A program made the position numbers and the translations under genes. A stretch of 64,000 nucleotides of DNA from contig MKVQ01000040.1 of the NCBI GenBank assembly GCA_001899635.1, positions 437,915-501,914 of the forward strand. The letters are read 5' to 3'. The notes beneath the pieces were generated by a model. It did no database searches. It was not told where the DNA came from and saw nothing but the letters and a program-made list of their open reading frames with translations. Positions 52,430 to 60,790 of the stretch are shown piece after piece. The stretch's first letter is position 1; every line of letters begins with the position of its first letter. This DNA comes from Myxococcales bacterium 68-20. GTDB lineage: Bacteria; Myxococcota_A; Polyangia; Polyangiales; Polyangiaceae.

Positions 52430-53926
52430 ATGATGCAGCTCGCTTTGCGTCTTCCGTTGTTGTCGTTGGCTGTTGTGCTCGTCGCAGCGATGGGCGCTTG
52501 TTCCGATGACGAGAGCGAGGCCACGAACACCCAGAACGACGCCGGCACGGACACGGGCACGGACACCGACCCCGGGTCGGACGCCGGCACGCGGCCGGAC
52601 GGAGACGCCGCGTCCACGGCATGCACCAACACCCTCGAATTCGCGCCTGGCGAGGAGCAGAAGCTCCAGGACGCCGTCAACTCGCTCACCGGCTGCGCCA
52701 ACATCGTGCTCGCTGCCGGCACCTTCAATTTCACCAATGCGCTCACGATCCGTCAGGCCGGAGTGACGTTGAGCGGCGCCGGCAAAGGCGCGAAGGGCGA
52801 AGCCACGGGCGGCGCCGCGAGCACGGTCCTCGTCTTCACCACCGCGGCGAAGAACACCAACGGCGTCGACGCGGTCGGCGACAAGTTCGTCATTCGCGAC
52901 CTGGCGATCTGGAATGCCAAGAAGGACGGGCTTCGCGTCGAGAGCTCGAAGAACGTCAAGATTCAGCGCATTCGCACCGAGTGGGCGAACGAGAACGACG
53001 TCACGAACGGCGCGTACGGCATCTACCCGGTGAAGTCCGAGGACGTTCTCATCGAAGAGAGTGAGGCGTACAACGCGGCCGACGCAGGCATCTACGTCGG
53101 ACAGACGCAGCGCGCGATCGTGCGCAAGAACATCGCCAAGCAGAACGTCGCGGGCATCGAGATCGAGAACACCAAGTTCGCGGACGTCTACGAGAACGTT
53201 GCCGAGGACAACACCTGCGGTCTCGTCGTCTTCGACCTCCCGGGCAATCCCATCGCCGGAACGGACATCCGCGTCCACGCCAACTCGGTGAAGAAGAACA
53301 ATCGCGCGAACTTCGCCTCGAACAGCGGATCGAGCAGCACGGTCTCCCAGGTCCCCGCCGGTACCGGAACGTTCATCCTCGCCTCGCGACGCGTGGAGCT
53401 GTTCGGCAACACCTGGGCGGAGAACAACAGTGGCGATGTCGCGGTGCTGAGCGGGTTCGCGATCGAGCCCGACCCCACGAAGTGGGCGGCCGGCGGCGGC
53501 AACTTCGGCAGCAAGGACATCCACATCCACGACAACACGTTCGGAGCCGACAGCGGCACGAACGTCGACAACGGCTCGCTCGATCCCACGGCGCGCCCGC
53601 TCGGCGCCCTGCTTGCCGGGCTCTATGCCTACGGCAACGGCGCTGCGGGGATCACCCGAGTGGAGCCCGTCATCTGGGACGGACTCGATCCGGACCCGAC
53701 CAACACGACCCCGGCCAACGACATCAATCTCTGCGTGAAGACCAACACGTATCCGGCCGGTACCGCCTACGCCGTCGCGGACCTGAACTTCTCCGTCTCG
53801 AAGACGCTCGCGGAACAGGACGACATCGCGGGGGCGTGGGGGGCAACCACGCGCGCCGCTCCCGAGGCAACGCCCTACGTGTGCAACGGCTTTACGCCGG
53901 CCCTCACGCCGGTCGTTCTGCCCTGA
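52430..53926 (+). CDS. Parallel beta-helix repeat lipoprotein (TIGR03805-type)
   Basis: The 498-residue precursor has a lipoprotein signal (VAAMGAC, C24), a Thr/Asp/Gly-rich spacer (about 27-62), then a right-handed parallel beta-helix (about 75-400) with successive turns such as GVDAVGDKFVIRDLAI, GLRVESSKNVKIQRIRTEW, GIYPVKSEDVLIEESEA, GIYVGQTQRAIVRKNIA and GIEIENTKFADVYENVA. AGAGGGGG sits before the ATG. In other genomes this beta-helix family is found next to an SO2930-type diheme protein, exactly as here with 11 bp between. The pair is presumed to act together outside the inner membrane; the substrate is unknown. The helix resembles polysaccharide-acting proteins. Confidence 0.85.
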   Translation: MMQLALRLPLLSLAVVLVAAMGACSDDESEATNTQNDAGTDTGTDTDPGSDAGTRPDGDAASTACTNTLEFAPGEEQKLQDAVNSLTGCANIVLAAGTFNFTNALTIRQAGVTLSGAGKGAKGEATGGAASTVLVFTTAAKNTNGVDAVGDKFVIRDLAIWNAKKDGLRVESSKNVKIQRIRTEWANENDVTNGAYGIYPVKSEDVLIEESEAYNAADAGIYVGQTQRAIVRKNIAKQNVAGIEIENTKFADVYENVAEDNTCGLVVFDLPGNPIAGTDIRVHANSVKKNNRANFASNSGSSSTVSQVPAGTGTFILASRRVELFGNTWAENNSGDVAVLSGFAIEPDPTKWAAGGGNFGSKDIHIHDNTFGADSGTNVDNGSLDPTARPLGALLAGLYAYGNGAAGITRVEPVIWDGLDPDPTNTTPANDINLCVKTNTYPAGTAYAVADLNFSVSKTLAEQDDIAGAWGATTRAAPEATPYVCNGFTPALTPVVLP

Positions 53927-53937
53927 AGCGGGCGCTG

Positions 53938-55131
53938 GTGGGCTCCCTTTCCAGCCGGCCCCGCCGGGCACTCGCTGCTCTCGCCGCGGCGGTCCTTCCC
54001 GGACTGCTGCTCGATTGCAGCTCGGCCTCCGAGAGCGCCGCCCCTGCGGACGGCGGCGACGCCGGAGACGAGCTCGCTCCGGTGATCGCCGATTCCGGTA
54101 CGGAGATGGAGGCCGACGTCGTGACGGGGCCGCGGGAGATCCCGACGAGCCTCTCCGGCTTCGGCCTCTTCACCGGAGGGCCCGACGCAAAGGGCCGGCT
54201 CACGCCCGTCGCCGGGACCATTCCCTACGAGCTCACCTCGGTCCTGTTCTCCGACTACGCGCTCAAGGCGCGAACGTTGACGATCCCGCCGGGATCGAAG
54301 GCGACGTATCGACCGGAGGGAGTGCTCGACTTTCCGGTCGGGACGATCCTCTCGAAGACGTTTGCGTTCCCCGCCGACTCGCGACAGCCCGAGGTCGGCG
54401 TGCGCTTGATCGAGACGCGGATCCTCGTTCACCAGCCGTCGGGCTGGGAGGCCTATCCCTATCTCTGGAACGACGAGCAGACGGAGGCCACCCTCGTGCC
54501 GGGAGGTCGCGTGTTGCCCGTGTCGTTCGTCGATCCGAAGGGCGACGCGCGGAGCTTCGACTACCTCGTTCCGAGTCGCAATCAGTGCCAGCAGTGTCAC
54601 CATCTCGTCGACGAGAACGGCGCGCAGTTGCTAGGCCCGATCGGGCCGAAGGCGCGCTACCTCAATCGCAACAACGTCATCGCCGGCACCGATCAGAACC
54701 AGCTGACGTACCTGGCGAACGCCGGTCTGCTCGACGGCCTGCCGGGGAGTCCACCGCGCGCACCGGATGCCTTCGATCCGGCGTCGGGCGACCTCGAGTC
54801 ACGCGCGCGGGCGTACCTCGACATCAACTGCGCGCACTGCCACAACACACATGGCACGGCCGGGATCACGAGCCGTCTCTTCCTCCAGCACGACACGACG
54901 GACCGGTTCTCGCTCGGCGTCTGCAAGCGGCCGGGCTCGGCCGGAGGCAGCCTCGGAGGCGAGTTCGACATCCTTCCCGGCGATCATGCGCGTTCGATCT
55001 TGTGGCATCGCATCGACACGACGGAGTCGGGCAAGATGATGCCGCAGATCGGCCGAGCCCTTGCCCACGTCGAAGGCTCCCAGCTCATCGCCGACTGGAT
55101 CGACGCGATGCCGGCCGAGACCTGCCAGTAG
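53938..55131 (+). CDS. SO2930-family diheme cytochrome-type lipoprotein
   Basis: From the GTG at 53938 the protein has 397 residues. It has a lipoprotein-like signal (LLLDC, C27), an acidic spacer, a beta-rich N-terminal domain (SLSGFGLFTGGPD, PYELTSVLFSDYALKARTL) and two heme c sites, CQQCH (217-221) and CAHCH (298-302), followed by a C-terminal helical part with MMPQIGR supplying a possible Met ligand. It matches the conserved SO2930/HNE_0200 group of diheme proteins. It should be an electron-transfer or peroxidase-like periplasmic protein. Its gene follows the beta-helix gene by 11 bp, so they form an operon. The start is not marked by a strong ribosome site. Confidence 0.83.
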   Translation: MGSLSSRPRRALAALAAAVLPGLLLDCSSASESAAPADGGDAGDELAPVIADSGTEMEADVVTGPREIPTSLSGFGLFTGGPDAKGRLTPVAGTIPYELTSVLFSDYALKARTLTIPPGSKATYRPEGVLDFPVGTILSKTFAFPADSRQPEVGVRLIETRILVHQPSGWEAYPYLWNDEQTEATLVPGGRVLPVSFVDPKGDARSFDYLVPSRNQCQQCHHLVDENGAQLLGPIGPKARYLNRNNVIAGTDQNQLTYLANAGLLDGLPGSPPRAPDAFDPASGDLESRARAYLDINCAHCHNTHGTAGITSRLFLQHDTTDRFSLGVCKRPGSAGGSLGGEFDILPGDHARSILWHRIDTTESGKMMPQIGRALAHVEGSQLIADWIDAMPAETCQ

Positions 55132-55134
55132 CGC

Positions 55135-55929
55135 TCACGGCTTGGCGGTCGGCTTCGCCAGGAGTGCGACCACGGCTTCGGCCGTCGCCGTCGCCGACGC
55201 AGGGTTCTGACCGGTGACGAGTCGCTCGCTCACGCTGACCTGCTTCTGCCAGAGCGGAGCCTCGTGCAAGCGTGCGCCTCGCTCCGCGAGACGATCGGCG
55301 AGCAGGAACGGAACGACCGTTTCGAGCTTCACCGCACGCTCTTCGTCGTTGGTGAAGGCCGAGACGTCCTTTCCCGCCACCAGGTAGCGGCCGTCGGTGA
55401 GCTTCACGTCGACGAGCGCGGCGGGGCCATGGCACACGGCTGCGACCACCCCGCCGCGTTCGTAGATGCGCGTCGCCACCGATGCGAAGCCGGGATCGGA
55501 CGGGAGATCCCACATCGCTCCGTGGCCGCCGGCGAAGAAGATCGCGTCGTATCGTGACGGATCGACCTCGGCCGACGGCAGGCTCGTGTGGAGCTTCGCC
55601 ATCGTCTTCTCGTCGTCGAGGAAGGCTGCGTTGATCGAATCGTTGCGGTCCACGCCGTCGAGCGGGACCTTGCCGCCCCGGACGCTGGCGAATTCGACTT
55701 CGAAGCCAGCCGTTCGAAAGACCTCGAGGGGATGGGAGACCTCGGCGAGGTACGCGCCGGTCGCCTCGCCCGTGTTGCCTTTCTTGTCGTGACTGGTCAT
55801 GGCCAGGAGAACGCGCTTCGTCATGGGATGAGCCCTTCCGTGTGAGGTTGCGGATGCGCTTTCGGATGGCTGGCTCGCGCCGCACGCTGCGGCAAGGAGA
55901 GCCAGGGCGATGAAGGAACGGCGTTGCAT
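55135..55929 (-). CDS. PfpI/DJ-1-family lipoprotein (Hsp31-like)
   Basis: The 264-residue protein starts MQRRSFIALALLAAACGASQ, a lipoprotein signal with C16, followed by a short Ser/Ala spacer and the type 1 glutamine-amidotransferase-like fold: KRVLLAMTSHDKKG, FFAGGHGAMWDLP (GGHG at 134-137) and the nucleophile elbow AAVCHGPAAL (C166, H167). Such proteins act as glyoxalases or chaperones; an exported lipidated form is unusual. It is convergent with the heme protein gene (3 bp apart) and divergent from the LysR gene, with 76 bp between starts. An internal ATG (MTKRVLL) at residue 36 would give a cytoplasmic form. Confidence 0.85.
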   Translation of the reverse strand: MQRRSFIALALLAAACGASQPSESASATSHGRAHPMTKRVLLAMTSHDKKGNTGEATGAYLAEVSHPLEVFRTAGFEVEFASVRGGKVPLDGVDRNDSINAAFLDDEKTMAKLHTSLPSAEVDPSRYDAIFFAGGHGAMWDLPSDPGFASVATRIYERGGVVAAVCHGPAALVDVKLTDGRYLVAGKDVSAFTNDEERAVKLETVVPFLLADRLAERGARLHEAPLWQKQVSVSERLVTGQNPASATATAEAVVALLAKPTAKP

Positions 55930-56005
55930 CACCCGATCGATAGCGCGCGGTCGGAGCTCCCGGCAGCGGTCACGGTGCTTCGTCACTTGTACTATCGTGG
56001 TTCAA

Positions 56006-56920
56006 ATGGCGCGCACCTCGCTGACCAGTACGTTGCCCAACGTCGAGGCCTTCTGTCGAACGTACGAGACCGGCAGCTTCACCCGCGCAGCGCGCGCTCT
56101 CTCGGTGACGCCGCAAGCCGTGAGCCGCAGCGTCGCTCGGCTCGAGGGGACTCTCGGGATCACGTTCTTTCGCCGGACGACGCGAAGCTGCTCGCCGACG
56201 GATGCTGCGCATCGGTATTACGCCGTGTGCACGCAGGCGCTCGGTCTGCTCTCGAACGCCGAGCGCGACATCGCGTCGGGCAAGAAGGCGCCGCAGGGCC
56301 ACGTGCGCATCAGCGTGCCGACGACGTTCGGTCATCACCGCCTGCTGCCTTGGCTCGGCGGCTTTCGCGAGCGCTATCCGGAGATCCGCGTCGACGTGAA
56401 CGTCTCGAACCAGAACGTGGACTTCGTGCGCGAAGGCTTCGACATGGCCGTCCGTATGGGCACGTTGAACGATGCCTCGCTCGCAGTGCGGAAGCTCGGG
56501 AGCTTCCGGTTCGGGGTGTTCGCGAGCCCATCCTATCTCGCGCGTCACGGGGCGCCGAAGGTGCCGAAGGACCTCGAGCGTCACACGTGCATCACCTTCC
56601 TCATGCCGCGAACCGGCCGCGCCCTCCCATGGTCATTCAACCCTGCGCCGCGTAGCTTCGTTCCGGTCGAATCCTATCGCTGCTCCGATGACGTCCTCGG
56701 TGTCGTGACCCTGGCGCGAGCCGGAGTGGGCCTCACGCAGATCTACGACTTCCTCGTCGAGAAGGATGTGGCGAGCGGTGCCCTCGTCGAGGTCCTGGCT
56801 CCCTTTCGTGGCGGTAGTCGACCGTTCTCGCTCGTCTACCCGCGCGGCGTCGTCATGTCGCGAGCCGCCCGCGCGCTCGCTGACTTCGTCGTGGAGCGCG
56901 CGCGCTCGTCTCCGCCCTGA
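56006..56920 (+). CDS. LysR-family transcriptional regulator
   Basis: From the ATG at 56006 the 304-residue protein has a winged helix-turn-helix (about 8-66, with FTRAARALSVTPQAVSRSVA and RLEGTLGITFFRRTTR) and an effector domain (about 95-295) including HVRISVPTTFGHHRLLPWL and VRMGTLNDASLAVRKLG. The domain order and length are normal. It is divergent from the PfpI-like lipoprotein gene, the usual arrangement for a LysR regulator and its target. A TACTAT -10-like hexamer lies 10 bp before its ATG, so its transcript may have almost no leader. The effector is unknown. Confidence 0.9.
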   Translation: MARTSLTSTLPNVEAFCRTYETGSFTRAARALSVTPQAVSRSVARLEGTLGITFFRRTTRSCSPTDAAHRYYAVCTQALGLLSNAERDIASGKKAPQGHVRISVPTTFGHHRLLPWLGGFRERYPEIRVDVNVSNQNVDFVREGFDMAVRMGTLNDASLAVRKLGSFRFGVFASPSYLARHGAPKVPKDLERHTCITFLMPRTGRALPWSFNPAPRSFVPVESYRCSDDVLGVVTLARAGVGLTQIYDFLVEKDVASGALVEVLAPFRGGSRPFSLVYPRGVVMSRAARALADFVVERARSSPP

Positions 56921-57095
56921 TCCGAGCTGCCTCGCGGATGGAGCTCGAGCGTTCGCGACGGGGGCGTGTCTCGGGACGCCGCTCGAACGCGACCGCAATC
57001 CGTGTCGACCTTCGAGGCGGACGGGACAGCTGGGATCGAGAACGCGTTAGACTGACGCTCGTGGTTTGCCGGGTGGAGGTCTGAAGCCGAACGGC

Positions 57096-58184
57096 ATGGC
57101 GCGGTCGAGGGTGCTTCTGGTCTGCATGGCTGTGCTGGCGAGCGTCGCGCGAGCGGCGAACGCCGAGCCGACGCCTGCGCACGCGCCCGAGAGCACCTCG
57201 CTCGAGCACGTCGCTCGCTTCGCGCTCGTCCTGAACGAGCCGCGGGCTGCGCTCGAGGAATGTGGCGGCAAGGCCGCCGTGCAGACGTCGGTGGAGCGAC
57301 GGCTCGAACGCGAGGTCTTCACCGACGAGGCCGCGGCTGATGCGTCCCTCGTCATCTCGGTCGACCGCGTTTCGGAGGCCTTGTGGCAGGCGCACATCAG
57401 CGAGCGCGATCGGACGGGGACCGAGGTCGGTCATCGCGAGGTCGCGATCGACGCCGACGATTGCGAGAAGGGGGTCGAGACGCTCGCGATCATCCTCGCG
57501 ATCATGGTGGGACCGCCGCGAATGGTCGTCAGACCGGCGCCGGTCGTGCCCGTGCCCGTGCCCGAGACCGAGCCTCCGCCCCCGCGAAAGGTGGCCCCCG
57601 AGCCCGCAGCCGCTGCAAAGAAGCCGGCCTTACCACCGGAGTCGAGGTGGAGCTTCGCCCCGGCCGCCGCGATGATCGCTGGATCCGGGGTGTTGCCCGG
57701 GGTCTCGTGGGGAATCGAAGGTGGGGTCGCGGTCTACCCGCCCTTGGATCGAATCTCGTTCATCGCGCGAGCTCAGCTCTGGCCGCCGCGTTCGACGGGG
57801 ACCAGACCGGAGGTCGATCTCGAGCGATTCTCGGCCGGCCTCCTCGCCTGCCGTCGCATGGCACGGGTGGATACCGCGTCTTTCACGCTGTGCACGGGGC
57901 TGGACGGGGGCTGGCTCAGCGCCTCGGCGCCGTCGATCGGCCGTTCGTCGAAAGGCGTTTCCCGGATCCTCTTCGACGTCCCATTCGAAGCTCGGGGCGC
58001 GGTCGACCTTGGATCATTCCACCGCGGCATTCGGCTCGAGGTCATCGTTGCGGCCCAGTTTGCGGTCCTTCTCCAGCGAGATCGTTTCACCTTCGAGAAC
58101 CGGATGGGCAGGGAGGTCCCCCTTTATCGGCCCGCCCCGGTAGCGCTCACGGGGACTTTTGGGCTCGCCGTGCATTTCTTCTAA
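57096..58184 (+). CDS. Exported outer-membrane-type protein heading cluster B
   Basis: The 362-residue precursor has a clear signal peptide (MARSRVLLVCMAVLASVARA, cleavage near ANA-EP). The N-terminal mature domain includes ASLVISVDRVSEALWQAHIS and IDADDCEKGVETLAIILAIM. A proline-rich linker with PVPVPVPETEPPPPRK precedes a C-terminal beta domain of about 170 residues ending ALTGTFGLAVHFF, whose terminal Phe suits an outer-membrane barrel. Layout and key blocks match the 49696 protein of cluster A, though sequence identity looks low. It lies 33 bp upstream of the sigma gene on the same strand. I know no characterised homolog. Confidence 0.7.
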   Translation: MARSRVLLVCMAVLASVARAANAEPTPAHAPESTSLEHVARFALVLNEPRAALEECGGKAAVQTSVERRLEREVFTDEAAADASLVISVDRVSEALWQAHISERDRTGTEVGHREVAIDADDCEKGVETLAIILAIMVGPPRMVVRPAPVVPVPVPETEPPPPRKVAPEPAAAAKKPALPPESRWSFAPAAAMIAGSGVLPGVSWGIEGGVAVYPPLDRISFIARAQLWPPRSTGTRPEVDLERFSAGLLACRRMARVDTASFTLCTGLDGGWLSASAPSIGRSSKGVSRILFDVPFEARGAVDLGSFHRGIRLEVIVAAQFAVLLQRDRFTFENRMGREVPLYRPAPVALTGTFGLAVHFF

Positions 58185-58217
58185 TAATTCGTCCGGAGCG
58201 CTGCCTTTTACAAAGGT

Positions 58218-58787
58218 GTGGCGGCGTTCGGCTCATCGGCGGTAGCACCTTCTCTGCCCATGCCGGCGGACGCGGTACCGGTTCGCTCGAGCGCGGAACT
58301 TTTCCGCGAGCACGGAGCATTCGTATGGCGCCTTCTCCGGCGCCTCGGCGTTCCGTACGCCGACCTCGATGACCTCACGCAGGAGGTCTTCCTCTCGGTT
58401 CACCGCGCTCTCGCCAGCTACGAGGAGCGCAATCAGCTCAAGGCGTGGCTTTACCGCATCGCCGTACGCGAAGCGGTACGCCATCGGCGCACTCGTCCTC
58501 CCCCGAGCAGCATGGACATCGAAGACCTGGACGAAGCGTCGCCGGACTGTCCCGAGGCGACCGCGCAAGCGAACGAGGCGCGCGAACGCTTCAATCGCCT
58601 GCTCGAGACGCTCGACGAGCCACGCCGAACGGTGTTCGTCCTCTACGAGATCGAGGAGCTTACGATGGCCGAAGTCGCTGCAGCCGTCGGCTGTCCGCTC
58701 CAGACCGCTTACTCCCGCCACAACTCGGCGAAGAAGATGATCCTGGCGGCTGCACGCCGTCTCGAGGCGAAGGAGACGTCGCGGTGA
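58218..58787 (+). CDS. ECF-type RNA polymerase sigma factor (cluster B)
   Basis: The 189-residue protein has region 2 (about 30-90: FVWRLLRRLGVPYADLDDLT then QEVFLSVHRAL) and region 4 (about 125-185: LDEPRRTVFVLYEIEELTMA then VGCPLQTAYSRHNSAKKMIL). It is the counterpart of the cluster A sigma factor but diverged, notably in the recognition helix, so promoter choice may differ. I use the GTG at 58218, just after AAAGG; an ATG at 58260 is possible. Its TGA overlaps the GTG of the next gene. Confidence 0.9.
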   Translation: MAAFGSSAVAPSLPMPADAVPVRSSAELFREHGAFVWRLLRRLGVPYADLDDLTQEVFLSVHRALASYEERNQLKAWLYRIAVREAVRHRRTRPPPSSMDIEDLDEASPDCPEATAQANEARERFNRLLETLDEPRRTVFVLYEIEELTMAEVAAAVGCPLQTAYSRHNSAKKMILAAARRLEAKETSR

Positions 58788-59533
58788 GCGCCTTCCGTGA
58801 TCCGCCGCGCATCCTCGAGTCCTCCGAGGATGTTCCGTCCCTCGTCCGCATGGGGCTCGAAGCCGAACGCATCGACGCGGGGCCCGAGCCGAGTCACATC
58901 GCGCGCCTCGCAGAGAGGGGCCCATCCGCCGAGGGCACGACGGGAGCGGCGAAGCCCGCCTCCTGGTTCGCGAGGTCGCGGCTTGCCATGCTCGCTGGAG
59001 CGGGGCTCCTCGGCGTTGCCGCCTTCTCGGCGACGGTTCGCGAGGAGAGCGTACCTCCTGCGGTCACCGGTACGAGCCTGCCATCGGCGACGACCGAGGA
59101 GGCTACGCCCGCCCCGGCGAATCTGCCGGTCGAACCGCCGGTCCTCAGTCCCCACGAGCTGCCCACCGCGGCGGCGACCGTCGCAGTGCACGCTCCACCA
59201 GTGGTGCCGAGCGCGCGCGCCGCGGGATCGAACGCGCGCGCCGCGGGATCGAACGCGGTCGCCTCCGAGGGCGCGGAGATCGATCTGCTCGCTCGGGCCC
59301 AACAGGCGCTTCGAACGCGTCCCGCGGAGACGCTCGCGCTCTGCCAGAAGCACAAGGCGGAGTTCGCGAACGGCCGCTTCACGCAGGAACGTGAGGCGCT
59401 CGCGATCGAAGCGCTCTTCTACCTCGACCGACGTGGCGAAGCGGAGCGCCGCTGGAATGACTTCCAGCAGCGCTATCCCGCCTCGAACCACCGGATCCAC
59501 CTCGCCGAATTGTTCTCCTCGCCGTCGCGCTAG
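58784..59533 (+). CDS. Single-span membrane regulator, probable anti-sigma-like protein (cluster B)
   Basis: From the GTG at 58784, which overlaps the sigma stop as GTGA, the protein has 249 residues: a cytoplasmic N-terminus, a membrane segment (about 66-82, RLAMLAGAGLLGVAAFSATV), a Pro/Ala/Thr spacer and a C-terminal helical domain (about 165-245: LLARAQQALRTRPAETLAL, EALFYLDRRGEAERRWNDF) like that of the 48250 protein. No zinc anti-sigma motif is present. Its spacer holds a tandem 21-nt duplication (near 59213-59254) encoding AAGSNAR twice. It should connect an extracytoplasmic signal to the sigma factor. Confidence 0.75.
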   Translation: MSAFRDPPRILESSEDVPSLVRMGLEAERIDAGPEPSHIARLAERGPSAEGTTGAAKPASWFARSRLAMLAGAGLLGVAAFSATVREESVPPAVTGTSLPSATTEEATPAPANLPVEPPVLSPHELPTAAATVAVHAPPVVPSARAAGSNARAAGSNAVASEGAEIDLLARAQQALRTRPAETLALCQKHKAEFANGRFTQEREALAIEALFYLDRRGEAERRWNDFQQRYPASNHRIHLAELFSSPSR

Positions 59534-59587
59534 CGGCGGCCTCGACGATCACTCTCGCCCGGGCGCTGGACGCTCTGGGAGGCAGCT

Positions 59588-60790
59588 TTGTCCTCGACCA
59601 CACGACGACTCGCACTACTCGGTCTCGGCGGATTCGCGCTCGTCGCGATCGCCTGCCAGGACAACGTTTCGCTCGGCCGAGAGGATGGCGATGCGGGCAC
59701 CACCGCACCGCCGAGCTTCACGCCCGATCCGCCGGACGGTGGTGACGCCGAGGCGGAGGCCCCGCCCGAGAAGATCCTCGCGTGCATGGGCACGGAGTGC
59801 ACGTGGCCCTACGCGACGTGCTCGGACAAGCCGTTCCCCAAATGCGGGACGAACCTCATGAACGACTCCGCGAACTGCGGGGCGTGCGGCAACCGCTGCG
59901 GAGGCTTCGAGTCGGTCAACATGGACTCGCGCTGTGTCGACGGCGCATGTGTGCTCGGCTGCATGATCAAGGATAGCCCCTTCGGCAAGCGGGTCTTTCG
60001 CGACTGCAACGGCCTACTCGACGACGGCTGCGAGACGAACGTCCAGGCCGATCCCGAGAACTGCGGGACCTGCGGACACGCCTGTGCGCCGGGGGTTCGG
60101 TGCATCAACGGGAAGTGCGGCTGCTCGAACGGTTTGACCGATTGCGGGGGCCGATGCACCGACACTCGAACGGACTCTCTCAACTGCGGCGCGTGCGGGA
60201 ACATGTGTGAGTTTCCCGAAGACGCCTGCTCGCCGCTCCCGTCGAACTCGACCTACGGCTGCGCGAGGAGCGAGTGCGGGCAGCTCCAATGCACCGGCGG
60301 ATTCGCGGACTGCAACAACGACCTCAAGAGTGGATGCAACTCGGACGGGTGTGAGACCAACGTCACCACCGATCCGAACAACTGCGGCGGGTGCGGGGTC
60401 AAGTGCGCTCCGGGCCAGGTGTGCCGCGACGAGGGAAGCGGTCCTCAGTGCCTCGACCCGTGTGAGAAGGCCGGCCGCGCGACGTGCCCGCAGGGTTGCA
60501 CGGATCTCTTGAGCGATCCCTTCAACTGCGGCGCGTGCATGAACTTCTGCCCGCAGCCGCGCGCCAATCAGGTGGGGTCCTGCAGGAAGGGCCTCTGCGC
60601 TTACGAATGTCTCCCCGGCTTTGCCGACTGCAACGGGGACCCAACGGACGGCTGCGAGATCGACCTGCGGACGCATCCCGCCAACTGCGGCGCCTGCGGG
60701 AACCAGTGCAACTTCGGTGAGGGGCAACCCTGCATCGAGGGCAAGTGCCTGATGGTCGAGTGTGATGGCGGGGTGGAGGTGCCGAATTGA
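59588..60790 (+). CDS. Cys-rich six-module lipoprotein (cluster B)
   Basis: Translation most likely starts at the TTG at 59588, since GGGAGG lies 5 nt upstream and the result is a proper lipoprotein signal (GFALVAIACQD). The 400-residue protein then has an Asp/Pro/Glu spacer and six modules with NCGxC(G)xxC: NCGACGNRC, NCGTCGHAC, NCGACGNMC, NCGGCGVKC, NCGACMNFC and NCGACGNQC, often after DCNGxxxDGCE. It matches the 46939 protein module by module, including the last CIEGKCLMVEC. A stiff, disulfide-rich surface stalk is the likely structure. The end overlaps the next gene as TTGA. Confidence 0.84.
   Translation: MSSTTRRLALLGLGGFALVAIACQDNVSLGREDGDAGTTAPPSFTPDPPDGGDAEAEAPPEKILACMGTECTWPYATCSDKPFPKCGTNLMNDSANCGACGNRCGGFESVNMDSRCVDGACVLGCMIKDSPFGKRVFRDCNGLLDDGCETNVQADPENCGTCGHACAPGVRCINGKCGCSNGLTDCGGRCTDTRTDSLNCGACGNMCEFPEDACSPLPSNSTYGCARSECGQLQCTGGFADCNNDLKSGCNSDGCETNVTTDPNNCGGCGVKCAPGQVCRDEGSGPQCLDPCEKAGRATCPQGCTDLLSDPFNCGACMNFCPQPRANQVGSCRKGLCAYECLPGFADCNGDPTDGCEIDLRTHPANCGACGNQCNFGEGQPCIEGKCLMVECDGGVEVPN

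Noticed and set aside
52376-53971. Minus-strand open frame of about 530 codons opposite the beta-helix gene
   Set aside because: The plus-strand frame encodes a regular beta-helix with a lipoprotein signal; the antisense frame is Val/Asp/Arg-rich shadow sequence.
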